Below, piece by piece: positions 23,264 through 30,608 of a stretch of DNA of 44,421 bases. The notes beneath the pieces were generated by a model. The model saw only the letters and a list, made by a program, of their open reading frames with translations. It had not been told where the DNA came from and made no database searches. Position 1 is the first letter of the stretch; each line of letters starts with the position of its first letter. Position numbers and translations under genes: made by a program. Origin of the DNA: Nitrospirota bacterium (GTDB lineage: Bacteria > Nitrospirota > Thermodesulfovibrionia > Thermodesulfovibrionales > UBA1546); the NCBI GenBank assembly GCA_016195565.1, contig JACPZK010000002.1, forward strand, positions 1 to 44,421, in the 5' to 3' direction.

Positions 23264-25303
23264 TCAGTTTTTGATTTCACTCCAGAGCACGCTCCGGTTC
23301 CTTCCATTGTGCTTTGCATAGTAAAGCGCCTGATCAGCCTTCTCAATGAGTTCTTCTTTGGTTTTGGCGTCCGAAGGGGTGGTGGCTATGCCGATACTCA
23401 GCGTGACCCTGAGTGATGAGGTGTCTGAAGAAAAAGATGCATCCATAACAGCCTTCCTTAATCTCTCTGCTATGTCCATTGCCCCTTTGCTGTCTGTTCG
23501 CGGCAGTATTGCGGCAAATTCTTCTCCTCCGTACCGCGCGGGTATGTCTATGTCCCTTATTGCTTCTCTTATAATCTTTGAGACTTCTTTAAGCACGAGA
23601 TCTCCTGATGGATGTCCGTAGGTGTCGTTTATTTTTTTAAAGAAGTCAATGTCTGCCAGAAGCAGAGAACTGGGTTCCGAGTATCTGCTTAATTTTTTAA
23701 GTTCTTCAGAGAGTTTTTCCTGAAAAACCCTGTGATTGAAAAGCCCGGTCAGGCCGTCTGTGGTTGCCAGTTTTTCTATCTCTGCATGCAATTTGGCGTT
23801 TGCGATGGATGTTGCCGCCTGATTGCACATTACTTTCAGCAGTTCTGTCTGGAATGTATCAAGAAAATGTGCTTTCTCGGAGGACATTACAAATAGCCCG
23901 AGCAGTTTGCTTTCATAAATCAAGGGTATGACAAAAATGGAGCGTATGTTTTCTGCGCTGAACGGCAGCACTGAAGCGCGGTAATCTTTCATGTCAGCCA
24001 TGTAAATGGGAAGTCTGTTTTCAACCGCAATGTTAATGAATGTGCCTTTCAGATCAAAGCTGGTTTTGTTCCCGGATATGCTGCCTGTATGGTGTATTAA
24101 CTCAAACTGTTTGCCTGATGCAATAAAGAGAAACGCATGCAGAGACGCAAGCTTTTCTGCCCCTTCGCAGAGTTTTTCAGCAATCACGTTTAAGTTGAGC
24201 GATGAAACAAGTTTGGAGCTTTCCTCATTCAATATCTTTAAGCCGTTGTAGTCGCGTTTAAGTTTTGGATAAATTCTTTCTCTCTCCATAATTCTGGCGA
24301 GGTGAGCGGCAAACATCTGCACTGCATTCCTGACTGGTTCGTTAAATGCGTGGTAAATGGAACTGTCAGCAGTAAGGACTCCTGTTAGTAGTGCATAGCC
24401 GTCCCTTACAGGCGCAGCAAGGATGGATAAAACCTTTTTATTTTTTATATAGCCGATTTCAGAGATGCTTTTGTTTATTTCGCCGGAGTAGAAAGTTTTT
24501 TTGTTTTTAAGACATTCAGCGATGATGCCTTTGCCGGTAACAATTATGTCGCCCTTTTCTTCAGTTGAGCATCTCAGCGAAAATTCTCCGCCTGAGGCGG
24601 ACTGGTATGGCGTGAAAAGATTAACGGAATCAGCAAAGACCGCCTGTTTTATCGTGAGCAGAAGCTCTTTAATTTCTTCATCTGGTTTGAGCATCGATGT
24701 AAAATAGTCTGCTACAGCTTCATTGTTGCCTATTGCTTCCGTGTTTGTCTCAGGCATAGCCGCCGCAGCGTGCCTAATGGTTTTCAGTGCAGTATAATCT
24801 TTGCCTTTTCCCTTCCTGAACCTGTCAAATATTACAGAGGAAAGGACCGCTGTAAGCAGAAGTGAAGATGAAAAGGCAATTTCCGCAACAAATGTCTCAT
24901 TCATGAATAAAGCCTTAAGCCTTAGAAGTATGACAAGAAAAGACAGAGGCACGACAGTCTGCCAGCTATAAAAAACAGATGCAGAGATAAGAAGGGGGAA
25001 ATAAACCGGCTTTAGCCATATGAGGTTCAGGGCATTGATTATGCCCGCAAAAAGGAGCGCTATGGAAAAAAGAAACTCTACAGAGGCTTTTTTTCTTTTA
25101 GATGTGAAATGGAGTATCGAATATGCGATGGCTGTTGCTGTGCTGAACGAGAACCACAGGACCGGCCTTGCTGCAGGGAAATCTCTCAGGAGGCCAGCCC
25201 ATGTTAAGACAAGACAAAGCAAGGGGACAGTCTTTTTTATCCAGAAGCCCTGCCCCTTTTTATCTCCTCTTCTCTGAAAAATTTTTTGTATAACACTTCC
25301 CAC
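23264..25303 (-). CDS. membrane GAF-GAF-GGDEF diguanylate cyclase
   Basis: 679 residues. About five hydrophobic segments occur in 25-160, then two GAF-like domains (about 195-340 and 355-505). The catalytic GGDEF domain (about 512-679) has active site GGEEF (592-596). An RxxD inhibitory site (RDID, 583-586) lies exactly five residues before it. TDGLTGLFNHRVF and DIDFFKKINDTYGHPSGD are intact, so cyclase activity with product feedback is expected. The 5' end overlaps the upstream DUF507 gene by 67 bp, so the true start may be further in. It belongs to the rpsF-ssb-rpsR operon by position. Confidence 0.93.
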   Translation of the reverse strand: MGSVIQKIFQRRGDKKGQGFWIKKTVPLLCLVLTWAGLLRDFPAARPVLWFSFSTATAIAYSILHFTSKRKKASVEFLFSIALLFAGIINALNLIWLKPVYFPLLISASVFYSWQTVVPLSFLVILLRLKALFMNETFVAEIAFSSSLLLTAVLSSVIFDRFRKGKGKDYTALKTIRHAAAAMPETNTEAIGNNEAVADYFTSMLKPDEEIKELLLTIKQAVFADSVNLFTPYQSASGGEFSLRCSTEEKGDIIVTGKGIIAECLKNKKTFYSGEINKSISEIGYIKNKKVLSILAAPVRDGYALLTGVLTADSSIYHAFNEPVRNAVQMFAAHLARIMERERIYPKLKRDYNGLKILNEESSKLVSSLNLNVIAEKLCEGAEKLASLHAFLFIASGKQFELIHHTGSISGNKTSFDLKGTFINIAVENRLPIYMADMKDYRASVLPFSAENIRSIFVIPLIYESKLLGLFVMSSEKAHFLDTFQTELLKVMCNQAATSIANAKLHAEIEKLATTDGLTGLFNHRVFQEKLSEELKKLSRYSEPSSLLLADIDFFKKINDTYGHPSGDLVLKEVSKIIREAIRDIDIPARYGGEEFAAILPRTDSKGAMDIAERLRKAVMDASFSSDTSSLRVTLSIGIATTPSDAKTKEELIEKADQALYYAKHNGRNRSVLWSEIKN

Positions 25304-25521
25304 TCAGGACTCCCCTCGGATAATTTTCTTGAAAAGGATTGCAGTTTTTTTCTCACAGCTGAATCTATATCTTCGCCTATCTTTAATTCATTAACGATGA
25401 TGCGTTTAATCTCGCGCCTTATTTTCCCTTCCTCATCGTTAAGGCCGATTAAATTCCTGTTGATAAGCCCCTGAAGAAGCACATGTGTGAGGTGTGTTAT
25501 CTTTTCCTCAGAAAGCATCAT
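25237..25521 (-). CDS. DUF507 family protein (second copy)
   Basis: 94 residues, rich in charged helices: EEKITHLTHVLLQGLI, then IRREIKRIIVNELKIGEDIDSAVRKKLQSF and EWEVLYKKFFREEE. Same family as the adjacent upstream gene, so the two are an ancient tandem pair. The function is unknown to me. The two genes overlap by 4 bp. DUF507 pairs near rpsR are recurrent in Nitrospirota and Deltaproteobacteria-like genomes as far as I recall. Confidence 0.8.
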   Translation of the reverse strand: MMLSEEKITHLTHVLLQGLINRNLIGLNDEEGKIRREIKRIIVNELKIGEDIDSAVRKKLQSFSRKLSEGSPEWEVLYKKFFREEEIKRGRASG

Positions 25522-25799
25522 AGAATGAGATTTCTCTCTTTCACGATCTTTTGTTTGGTCAAATCAAAGAGTTTCCTATAGTCAACTTTGCCGCGCTCTA
25601 TCTCCGAGTTATGCTTTTTGAGCATTTCTCTTACCTCATCGTTAAGCCTGTCCTCTGCCATGAGTTCATCCATGATGAGTTCCTCTGTATTGGATAGTAA
25701 CTGCTCTATCGGGATGCGCGGAGTGATAAGCTGCTTTGAAATAATGCCGTCTACGACTTTTTTAGTTATCAGAGACACCCATGTTTTGGGGATTCTCAT
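25518..25799 (-). CDS. DUF507 family protein (first copy)
   Basis: 93 residues. It begins RIPKTWVSLITKKVVDGIISK and continues LIMDELMAEDRLNDEVREMLKKHNSEIERGKVDYRKLF, the usual DUF507 layout. It starts 3 bp after the S18 stop codon, so it is cotranscribed with the ribosomal genes. The role is unknown. The conserved linkage hints at translation or replication-related work, but that is inference. Confidence 0.85.
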   Translation of the reverse strand: MRIPKTWVSLITKKVVDGIISKQLITPRIPIEQLLSNTEELIMDELMAEDRLNDEVREMLKKHNSEIERGKVDYRKLFDLTKQKIVKERNLIL

Positions 25800-25802
25800 G
25801 CC

Positions 25803-26027
25803 CTATTTTTCCACGAACGAAAGAAGCGCTATATTCCGGGCTCTCTTTATAGCCTCGGTCAGGCTTCTCTGATGTCTTGCGCAGGCCCCTGTCATCCGCC
25901 GCGGAAGAATTTTACCCTTGTCTGTGAGGTAATACCTCATAATCCTGATATCTTTGTAGTCTATGAACTCTGCTTTTTCCGAACAGAACCTGCAGAATTT
26001 TTTCCTTTGCATTCTTCTCTGCTGCAA
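25803..26027 (-). CDS. rpsR: 30S ribosomal protein S18
   Basis: 74 residues with the S18 signature: [48 protein letters not shown]. The CRFC pair is of the Cys-containing type. It follows ssb after a 146-bp gap that contains a palindromic repeat. In E. coli and most bacteria S18 partners S6 on the ribosome and is encoded with it, as here. Confidence 0.97.
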   Translation of the reverse strand: MQQRRMQRKKFCRFCSEKAEFIDYKDIRIMRYYLTDKGKILPRRMTGACARHQRSLTEAIKRARNIALLSFVEK

Positions 26028-26067
26028 TGTTTTCTCCTTTCAATACATAACGTCATAAATCAATAAC

Positions 26068-26132
26068 GTCATTCCCCGACTCGATCGGGGAATCCAGAAA
26101 ACACTGGATTGTCCGGTCAAGCCGGACAATGA
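26068..26132. repeat. GTCATTCC-type palindromic repeat within the rpsF operon
   Basis: GTCATTCCCCGACTCGATCGGGG then AATCCAG, with the inverse CTGGATTGTCCGGTCAAGCCGGACAATGA. It lies between ssb and rpsR and splits a normally tight operon. Confidence 0.8.
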
Positions 26133-26173
26133 TAAACTCATTACGACTTCTGTCGCTGTGTATATATGCTATT

Positions 26174-26578
26174 TTAGAACGGCTCTAAGTCCGTTGTTTC
26201 TTCAGGCGGAGCAACATCTTCGGGAGGTGCGGACTCTCCTCCTGCCTCCCCGCCGCCGGTTTTCTTTGATAGAAATCTGACTGAACTTGCAACGACTTCC
26301 ATCCTGCTATGCTTCTGCCCATCCTTTTCCCAGCTTCTCTCCTGCAGCCTGCCTTCAACAAGCACGGATCTGCCTTTGCTAAGGTACTGGCCCGCGCTTT
26401 CAGCCTGCTTGCCGAATACAACTACACCGATGAAAAGAGTCTCGTCTTTGAGTTCGCCGTGCTGTTTTATTTTTGAATTGACAGCGATTCTGAATGAAGC
26501 TACTGCCGTGCCCTGCGGCGTATATCTGAGTTCAGGGTCTTTTGTCAGATTTCCTATTAATATTATTTTATTAAACAC
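26174..26578 (-). CDS. ssb: single-stranded DNA-binding protein
   Basis: 134 residues. The OB-fold N-terminus is intact: NKIILIGNLTKDPELRYTPQGTAVASFRIAVN. GRSVLVEGRLQERSWEKDGQKHSRMEVVA follows. A Gly/Pro/Glu linker ends in DLEPF, which is the acidic interaction tip in a slightly altered form (DDDIPF in E. coli). It starts 3 bp after rpsF stops. Standard S6-SSB-S18 order. Confidence 0.97.
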   Translation of the reverse strand: MFNKIILIGNLTKDPELRYTPQGTAVASFRIAVNSKIKQHGELKDETLFIGVVVFGKQAESAGQYLSKGRSVLVEGRLQERSWEKDGQKHSRMEVVASSVRFLSKKTGGGEAGGESAPPEDVAPPEETTDLEPF

Positions 26579-26581
26579 GGG

Positions 26582-26986
26582 CTAGGCCTCTCTCCTCGGA
26601 GAGTCGCCTGAGGCGACGTTTTTTTGCTCTGTTTTTTCATCCGCCGCGGCGGACGCGGCGGCTTCCGCAGAAGATGACTTCAATGCCGCCTCTGCCTGTT
26701 TCTTTTCCAGTTTAATGACCATGTATTTCACTACAGGGTCAAAGACTTTATAATAGTCTTCAAGCTTTTTTATTGCTGCTGAAGGCGACTTAAAGACAAG
26801 GAGAAGATAAAAGCCTTTTTTCTGCTTCTTAATTTCATAGGCGAGTTTCCTTCTGCCCCACACGTCAGTCTTCAAGATCTCTCCGCCGGAATTTGTTATG
26901 AGGTCTTTTATCTTGCCTGAGGCTGTCTCAATCTCTTCGTCGCCGAGAGATGCATTTAGGATTACGATGTTTTCATAGATGTTCAT
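26582..26986 (-). CDS. rpsF: 30S ribosomal protein S6
   Basis: 134 residues. The S6 fold is seen as NIYENIVILNASLGDEEIE, WGRRKLAYEIKKQKKGFYLLL and VVKYMVIKLEKK. A C-terminal extension of about 30 residues is Ala/Glu-rich and ends in SPRREA. Its DNA includes GC-rich palindromes (CGCCGCGGCGG and GTCGCC-TGA-GGCGAC) that may derive from repeats. AAGGAGGTGTT precedes the start. It heads the operon with a good promoter. Confidence 0.96.
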   Translation of the reverse strand: MNIYENIVILNASLGDEEIETASGKIKDLITNSGGEILKTDVWGRRKLAYEIKKQKKGFYLLLVFKSPSAAIKKLEDYYKVFDPVVKYMVIKLEKKQAEAALKSSSAEAAASAAADEKTEQKNVASGDSPRREA

Positions 26987-27011
26987 AAGAACACCTCCTT
27001 ATGGATTTTCA

Positions 27012-27028
27012 CCCCGAGCAGCTCGGGG
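27012..27028 (-). promoter_or_regulatory. GC hairpin in the rpsF leader, possible S6:S18 autoregulatory site
   Basis: On the minus strand CCCCGAGCTGCTCGGGG forms a short strong stem about 25 bases before the rpsF start. S6:S18 in other bacteria binds a leader hairpin with a CCG element to repress its operon. The hairpin contains CCG, but I cannot confirm the consensus fold. Confidence 0.35.
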
Positions 27029-27068
27029 GTTGTAGCCCTGTCCTCTAAGGAAGAGCAAGGAGTTGTTA

Positions 27069-27098
27069 TTTATACCACAGAAGGCAAAATAAAATCAA
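27069..27098 (-). promoter_or_regulatory. sigma-70-type promoter of the rpsF operon
   Basis: On the minus strand TTGATT (27093-27098) and TATAAA (27069-27074) are 18 bp apart, about 80 bp upstream of the rpsF start. Pattern-based. Confidence 0.55.
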
Positions 27099-27112
27099 CC
27101 CGATCTACTCTT

Positions 27113-27289
27113 TAAGGAGGCTGTGCCTGGATTAAGGCAAGATTCACGGGTCTGTCAGAATAGGGGCTGAAGTCTCTCGGAGCGGATAGCCCCGCATGGG
27201 AATTTGCAAAAACTTTAATATATAGTGCTAACATCGGCAGTGTTACAGCGGTAGTTTAATATTGCCGAAAGACAGGCACAGCCTCCTTA
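27113..27289. ncRNA. candidate structured RNA closed by a perfect 17-bp inverted repeat
   Basis: TAAGGAGGCTGTGCCTG (27113-27129) and its exact complement (27273-27289) close a 177-base element. Inside, GGCAAGATT (27136-27144) pairs with AATATTGCC with one mismatch, leaving a symmetric 6/6 internal loop. A further hairpin has arms GGGGCT / AGCCCC. This long rod with internal bubbles resembles 6S-type RNA in outline, but no conserved 6S sequence was recognised. A MITE-like insertion is the main alternative. The right arm includes the HU gene's stop codon (TAA), so the strand of transcription is undecided. Confidence 0.4.
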
Positions 27290-27565
27290 TGAATTCAGGA
27301 GTTCCCTGAGTTCTTTCCCAACCTTGAAGTGGAGCACCTTCTTGGCAGGCACGTCAACGCTTTCGCCTGTCTTGGGGTTTCTTGCCTTTCTCGGGTTCCT
27401 TGTCTTCAGCCTAAAATTCCCGAAGCCCCTTATCTCTATCTTTTCTCCCCTCTGAAGCGCTTCTTTTATACTGTCAAAAACCGTTTCCATTACTATCTCT
27501 GTCTGTTTCCTTGTAAGTCCTTCAACTTTTTCAGATACTTTGTCTACAAGAAGTGATCTTGTCAT
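27287..27565 (-). CDS. HU/IHF-family DNA-binding protein
   Basis: About 92 residues from the ATG at 27565, chosen because AGAGGAGG is just upstream; an in-frame ATG 8 codons earlier is inside a repeat. The family pattern is complete: MTRSLLVDKVSEKVEGLTRKQ, GEKIEIRGFGNFRLKTRNPRKARNPKTGESV, VPAKKVLHFKVGKELRELL. It compacts and bends DNA as a dimer. The stop codon TAA is the end of the 17-bp inverted repeat that follows. Confidence 0.95.
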   Translation of the reverse strand: MTRSLLVDKVSEKVEGLTRKQTEIVMETVFDSIKEALQRGEKIEIRGFGNFRLKTRNPRKARNPKTGESVDVPAKKVLHFKVGKELRELLNS

Positions 27566-27579
27566 AATACCTCCTCTAA

Positions 27580-27663
27580 GAAAATTCAAAATTTAAAATG
27601 AAAAATTTAAAATCAACGAATTCTATATTTTTGATTTTGCCGTTTATTTTTACTTTTTAAAAT
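27580..27663. repeat. AT-rich AAAATTCAAAATTTAAAAT repeat
   Basis: Arms AAAATTCAAAATTTAAAATG and TTTTACTTTTTAAAATAC-like flank the centre. It lies upstream of the HU gene and is part of the same AT-rich family seen at six other sites in the window. Confidence 0.7.
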
Positions 27664-27684
27664 ACATTGGCCGGTGTTATAAAA

Positions 27685-27945
27685 TCAAGCCTTTTTCTTC
27701 CTGCTCTCCCCGGCGAGTCCACCCGAGTGCGGATTGTTTTCTGCCCATACCTCTATCGCGAGTTCAGGACACATCTGGGCGCATAACGCGCATCCGGTGC
27801 ATTTTCCCATGTGTTCGGGATGAGCAGTGAAATATCCCATTTTGTTGAATTGTCTTTCGATTGCTATAACTCCTTTAGGACAGGACATCACACAGTATTT
27901 GCAGCCTTTGCACAATTGTTTGTCTATTACGATTTTTCCTTTCAT
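27685..27945 (-). CDS. 2[4Fe-4S] ferredoxin, KorD-like
   Basis: 86 residues with two CxxCxxCxxxCP motifs: CKGCKYCVMSCPKG and CTGCALCAQMCPEL. It resembles the delta subunit of 2-oxoacid:ferredoxin oxidoreductases (VIDKQLCKGC...PKGVIAIE). Those subunits are normally followed by korA and korB, but here an HU gene comes next. It overlaps the recN stop by 4 bp, so it is coupled to recN. Whether it serves an oxidoreductase encoded elsewhere is not visible. Confidence 0.8.
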   Translation of the reverse strand: MKGKIVIDKQLCKGCKYCVMSCPKGVIAIERQFNKMGYFTAHPEHMGKCTGCALCAQMCPELAIEVWAENNPHSGGLAGESRKKKA

Positions 27946-29585
27946 GCGCTCCTTTCAAGCAGTTCGCTGGCGTGTTTTAAAGATACATCAGTTATCTTGC
28001 CGCTGAGCATGCGCGCTATCTCAGCCATGCGTTCATCAGGAGTGAGCTCCTTTATTTTTACGGAAGTGCTGTCTTTTGTCTGAGATTTTTCTGTCATTAT
28101 ATGAAAATCCGCTGCTGATGCAATCTGAGGAAGGTGAGTTATACATATAACCTGATGAGCCTTTGAAAGCCTTTTTAATTTTATGCCTACGCTTTCAGCT
28201 GTTTTCCCTCCTATGCCGGCGTCAACCTCATCAAATATAAGCACAGGGATGCTGTCAACATCAGCAAGTATATTCTTTAGCGCAAGCATTATCCTTGAAA
28301 GTTCTCCGCCTGATGCAACCCTTGCCAGAGGTTTAAGAGGCTCTCCGGGGTTTGCTGAAAAAAGGAATTCAATTATATCAATACCTGCAGAGGACAGCGG
28401 AGACGGCCTGACGTCAACTCTGAATCCGGCCTTTTCAAATGCAAGCTCTTTCAGTATCTTTTCTACTGCTTTGCTTATGTCTTTTGCTGTCTGTTTTCTT
28501 TTTTCTGACAGATGTGTTGCTTCACTCAGGAGTTTTTCTTCTTTTTCTCCGAGTTGGCTTTCAAGCATATCAATTTTCTCATCAGAATGTTTTAAGGTCG
28601 AGAGTTCTTTTTCCGCCTCATCCCTATATCTGATTATTGAGTCAGAGCCGTCTCCGTATTTTTTCTCAAGTTTTTTTATGGTTTCAAGCCTTTCCTCTAT
28701 GGTTTCAAGCCGCTTTGGGTCAAGGTCATATTTTTCCTTGAACCCCCTCAATGATAGAGCCCCATCTTCAAGCAGAGGCTTTGCCGACACAAGAAGGCCC
28801 AGAGTTTCATTAATGATCGGGTCTATCGAAGCCATCTCACGAAGTTTTGAGATTACAGAGTCCAGTTTTTCTGTGCATGCACCTTCCGATGCGTAGAGCA
28901 TTGTATATGCTGTTTCTACAAGTTCGTTCAGCTTATTAAGGTTGAAAAGTATAACCCTCTCTTCTTCCAGCGCTTCCTTTTCTCCTTTTTTTAGCGAAGC
29001 AGAGTCTATTTCATTTATCTGGAAGCTCAGAAGGTCAATCCTCTGCATTCGTTCCTTCACATTTTCCTTAAGTTTGCCGAGTTCTCTTTTTAGTGACTGA
29101 ACTTCATGGAACATCGCCTCAACCTCTGCCCTTTTGTCATGGAGTTTGCCGTAAAAATCCAGAAGGGTTCTCTGATTGTCCGTTGAAAGCAGGCTTTGGT
29201 GTTCATGCTGGCCGTGCATGTCAACGAGGGTTTTGCCTATAGCGGACAGGCTCTGGATGTTAACAAGAGAATCGTTTATATAGGCCCTGCTCTTCCCTGC
29301 AGATGAGATATTCCGCCTTATTACAATCCCGTCTTCGGAGATAATGCCCATTTCCCTAAGCATCGGATGTCCTGACACGTCAAAGAACGCCTCAACAGAC
29401 GCTTCATCTTTTCCGCTTTTAATCATCCCGGTCTGAGCCCTTTCTCCAAGCGCAAGGCCGAGGGCGTCAACAATTATCGATTTTCCCGCGCCTGTTTCTC
29501 CTGTTAAGACATTCAGTCCGGTTTCAAATCTTATTTTGAGGTCATCAATTATAGCGAGATTTTTTATCCTGAGTTCTTTAAGCAT
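27942..29585 (-). CDS. recN: DNA repair protein RecN
   Basis: 547 residues of the SMC-like RecN family. The Walker A motif GETGAGKS is near residues 30-37. A long coiled coil occupies the centre. The signature/Walker B end reads RVASGGELSRIMLALK and VLIFDEVDAGIGGKTAESVG, followed by QVICITHLPQIASAAD. It acts in recombinational repair of double-strand breaks. The start is ATG with no strong ribosome binding site. It is followed by the ferredoxin gene (4-bp overlap). Confidence 0.97.
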   Translation of the reverse strand: MLKELRIKNLAIIDDLKIRFETGLNVLTGETGAGKSIIVDALGLALGERAQTGMIKSGKDEASVEAFFDVSGHPMLREMGIISEDGIVIRRNISSAGKSRAYINDSLVNIQSLSAIGKTLVDMHGQHEHQSLLSTDNQRTLLDFYGKLHDKRAEVEAMFHEVQSLKRELGKLKENVKERMQRIDLLSFQINEIDSASLKKGEKEALEEERVILFNLNKLNELVETAYTMLYASEGACTEKLDSVISKLREMASIDPIINETLGLLVSAKPLLEDGALSLRGFKEKYDLDPKRLETIEERLETIKKLEKKYGDGSDSIIRYRDEAEKELSTLKHSDEKIDMLESQLGEKEEKLLSEATHLSEKRKQTAKDISKAVEKILKELAFEKAGFRVDVRPSPLSSAGIDIIEFLFSANPGEPLKPLARVASGGELSRIMLALKNILADVDSIPVLIFDEVDAGIGGKTAESVGIKLKRLSKAHQVICITHLPQIASAADFHIMTEKSQTKDSTSVKIKELTPDERMAEIARMLSGKITDVSLKHASELLERSA

Positions 29586-29604
29586 TTCTGCAAATACCCA
29601 TGTT

Positions 29605-29690
29605 TGTCACCCTGAACTCGTTTCAGGGTCTCATAATTCTAATTCAATGCGGATTGATTTTATTAGATGCTGAAATGAATTCAGCATGAC
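29605..29690. repeat. TGTCACCCTGAACTCGTTTCAGGG / TTCAGCATGAC repeat
   Basis: The left hairpin CCCTGAACTCGTTTCAGGG and the right hairpin GCTGAAATGAATTCAGC end in TGTCA and TGACG respectively. It is a further palindromic repeat family that lies between two genes on the same strand. Confidence 0.65.
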
Positions 29691-29708
29691 GCATTTTACT
29701 GGTTTCGT

Positions 29709-30452
29709 TCACTTTTTAAGAATATTTCTGAGCTCCCTTGCATTTTTCGGAGCATAACCACCGGCTTCATTATTGAAATACAGGAAAACGTCTTTGCCGT
29801 CTTTCAGGAATTTGTTTATTGCCTTTGCATCTGCCCTAAGCTGTTCAGTCGTATAGCCGGAGGCGTATTCTCCGTCAGCGCCGTGCCTCCTGATATATAC
29901 GAAATCAGCGGTAGCAGGCGCGCTGCATAAAAAATCAGGCCAGTCAGCGATGCACAGAGCAGTATTGTTTTTTACGAGAAGCGATATAACCTGTTTATTT
30001 ATCCAGCTCTTATCCCTGAATTCAAAGGTGTTTCTTACTTTATATTGGCTTAGCACCTCAAGAAAATCTTTCAGTTTGCCGGTATCCGCCTTAAATTCAG
30101 GGGGGAACTGCCACAGGACAACCCCGAGTTTCTCTCTAAGGGCGGTTATTCTTGAAAAGAATACATCCAGAGGCTCGGCAGGAGATTTTAATTTTTTGAC
30201 ATGGGTTATAAACCTGCTTCCCTTAAGCGAGATTATAAAGTCTTTGGGTGTTTCGCTGTACCACTTTGAAAATGTCTCTTTATCGGGGACACTGTGAAAA
30301 GTGACGTCAAGCTCAACAGTTGCGAATTTTTTACAATAGTATTCAAGCCACTGTCTTCTGGAGAGTTCATTAGGATAAAATGTCCCCTGCCAGTTATCGT
30401 ACAGGAAACCACTGCATCCTATCTTCACACAAGGCATAAAACATTGTATCAT
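29709..30452 (-). CDS. DUF72 (YecE-like) protein
   Basis: About 248 residues from the ATG at 30452; a later ATG at 30437 gives MPCVKIGCSGFLYDNWQG, and the ORF is open further upstream to 30515. The pattern KIGCSGFLYDNWQGTFYP, YYCKKFATVELDVTFHSVP, ITHVKKL, VLWQFPPEF and FLYFNNEAGGYAPKNA is typical of DUF72, a TIM-barrel family. The function is unproven; some annotations suggest endonuclease-like or sugar-related roles. It is followed on the same strand by recN. Confidence 0.85.
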   Translation of the reverse strand: MIQCFMPCVKIGCSGFLYDNWQGTFYPNELSRRQWLEYYCKKFATVELDVTFHSVPDKETFSKWYSETPKDFIISLKGSRFITHVKKLKSPAEPLDVFFSRITALREKLGVVLWQFPPEFKADTGKLKDFLEVLSQYKVRNTFEFRDKSWINKQVISLLVKNNTALCIADWPDFLCSAPATADFVYIRRHGADGEYASGYTTEQLRADAKAINKFLKDGKDVFLYFNNEAGGYAPKNARELRNILKK

Positions 30453-30608
30453 ATAACTGCCCTGTATTGAAAGGTTTTTTACTCGCTTGAGAGTGCAAAA
30501 CAGAGGGAACAGCACGGGGTTTAGGGTTATGTAGGGAAGACTTTGATGGAAAATTAGATGGAAGTGGTTTTATAATAGATGACTGATTAATACATTCAGG
30601 AGGGTTTT

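Noticed and set aside
27113-27289. Firm call as 6S RNA
   Set aside because: The outline fits but no conserved 6S sequence block could be recognised, so it is left as a candidate structured RNA.
28183-28896. 237-residue plus-strand ORF opposite recN
   Set aside because: Antisense shadow, Ser-rich, with no family match, whereas recN is complete on the other strand.
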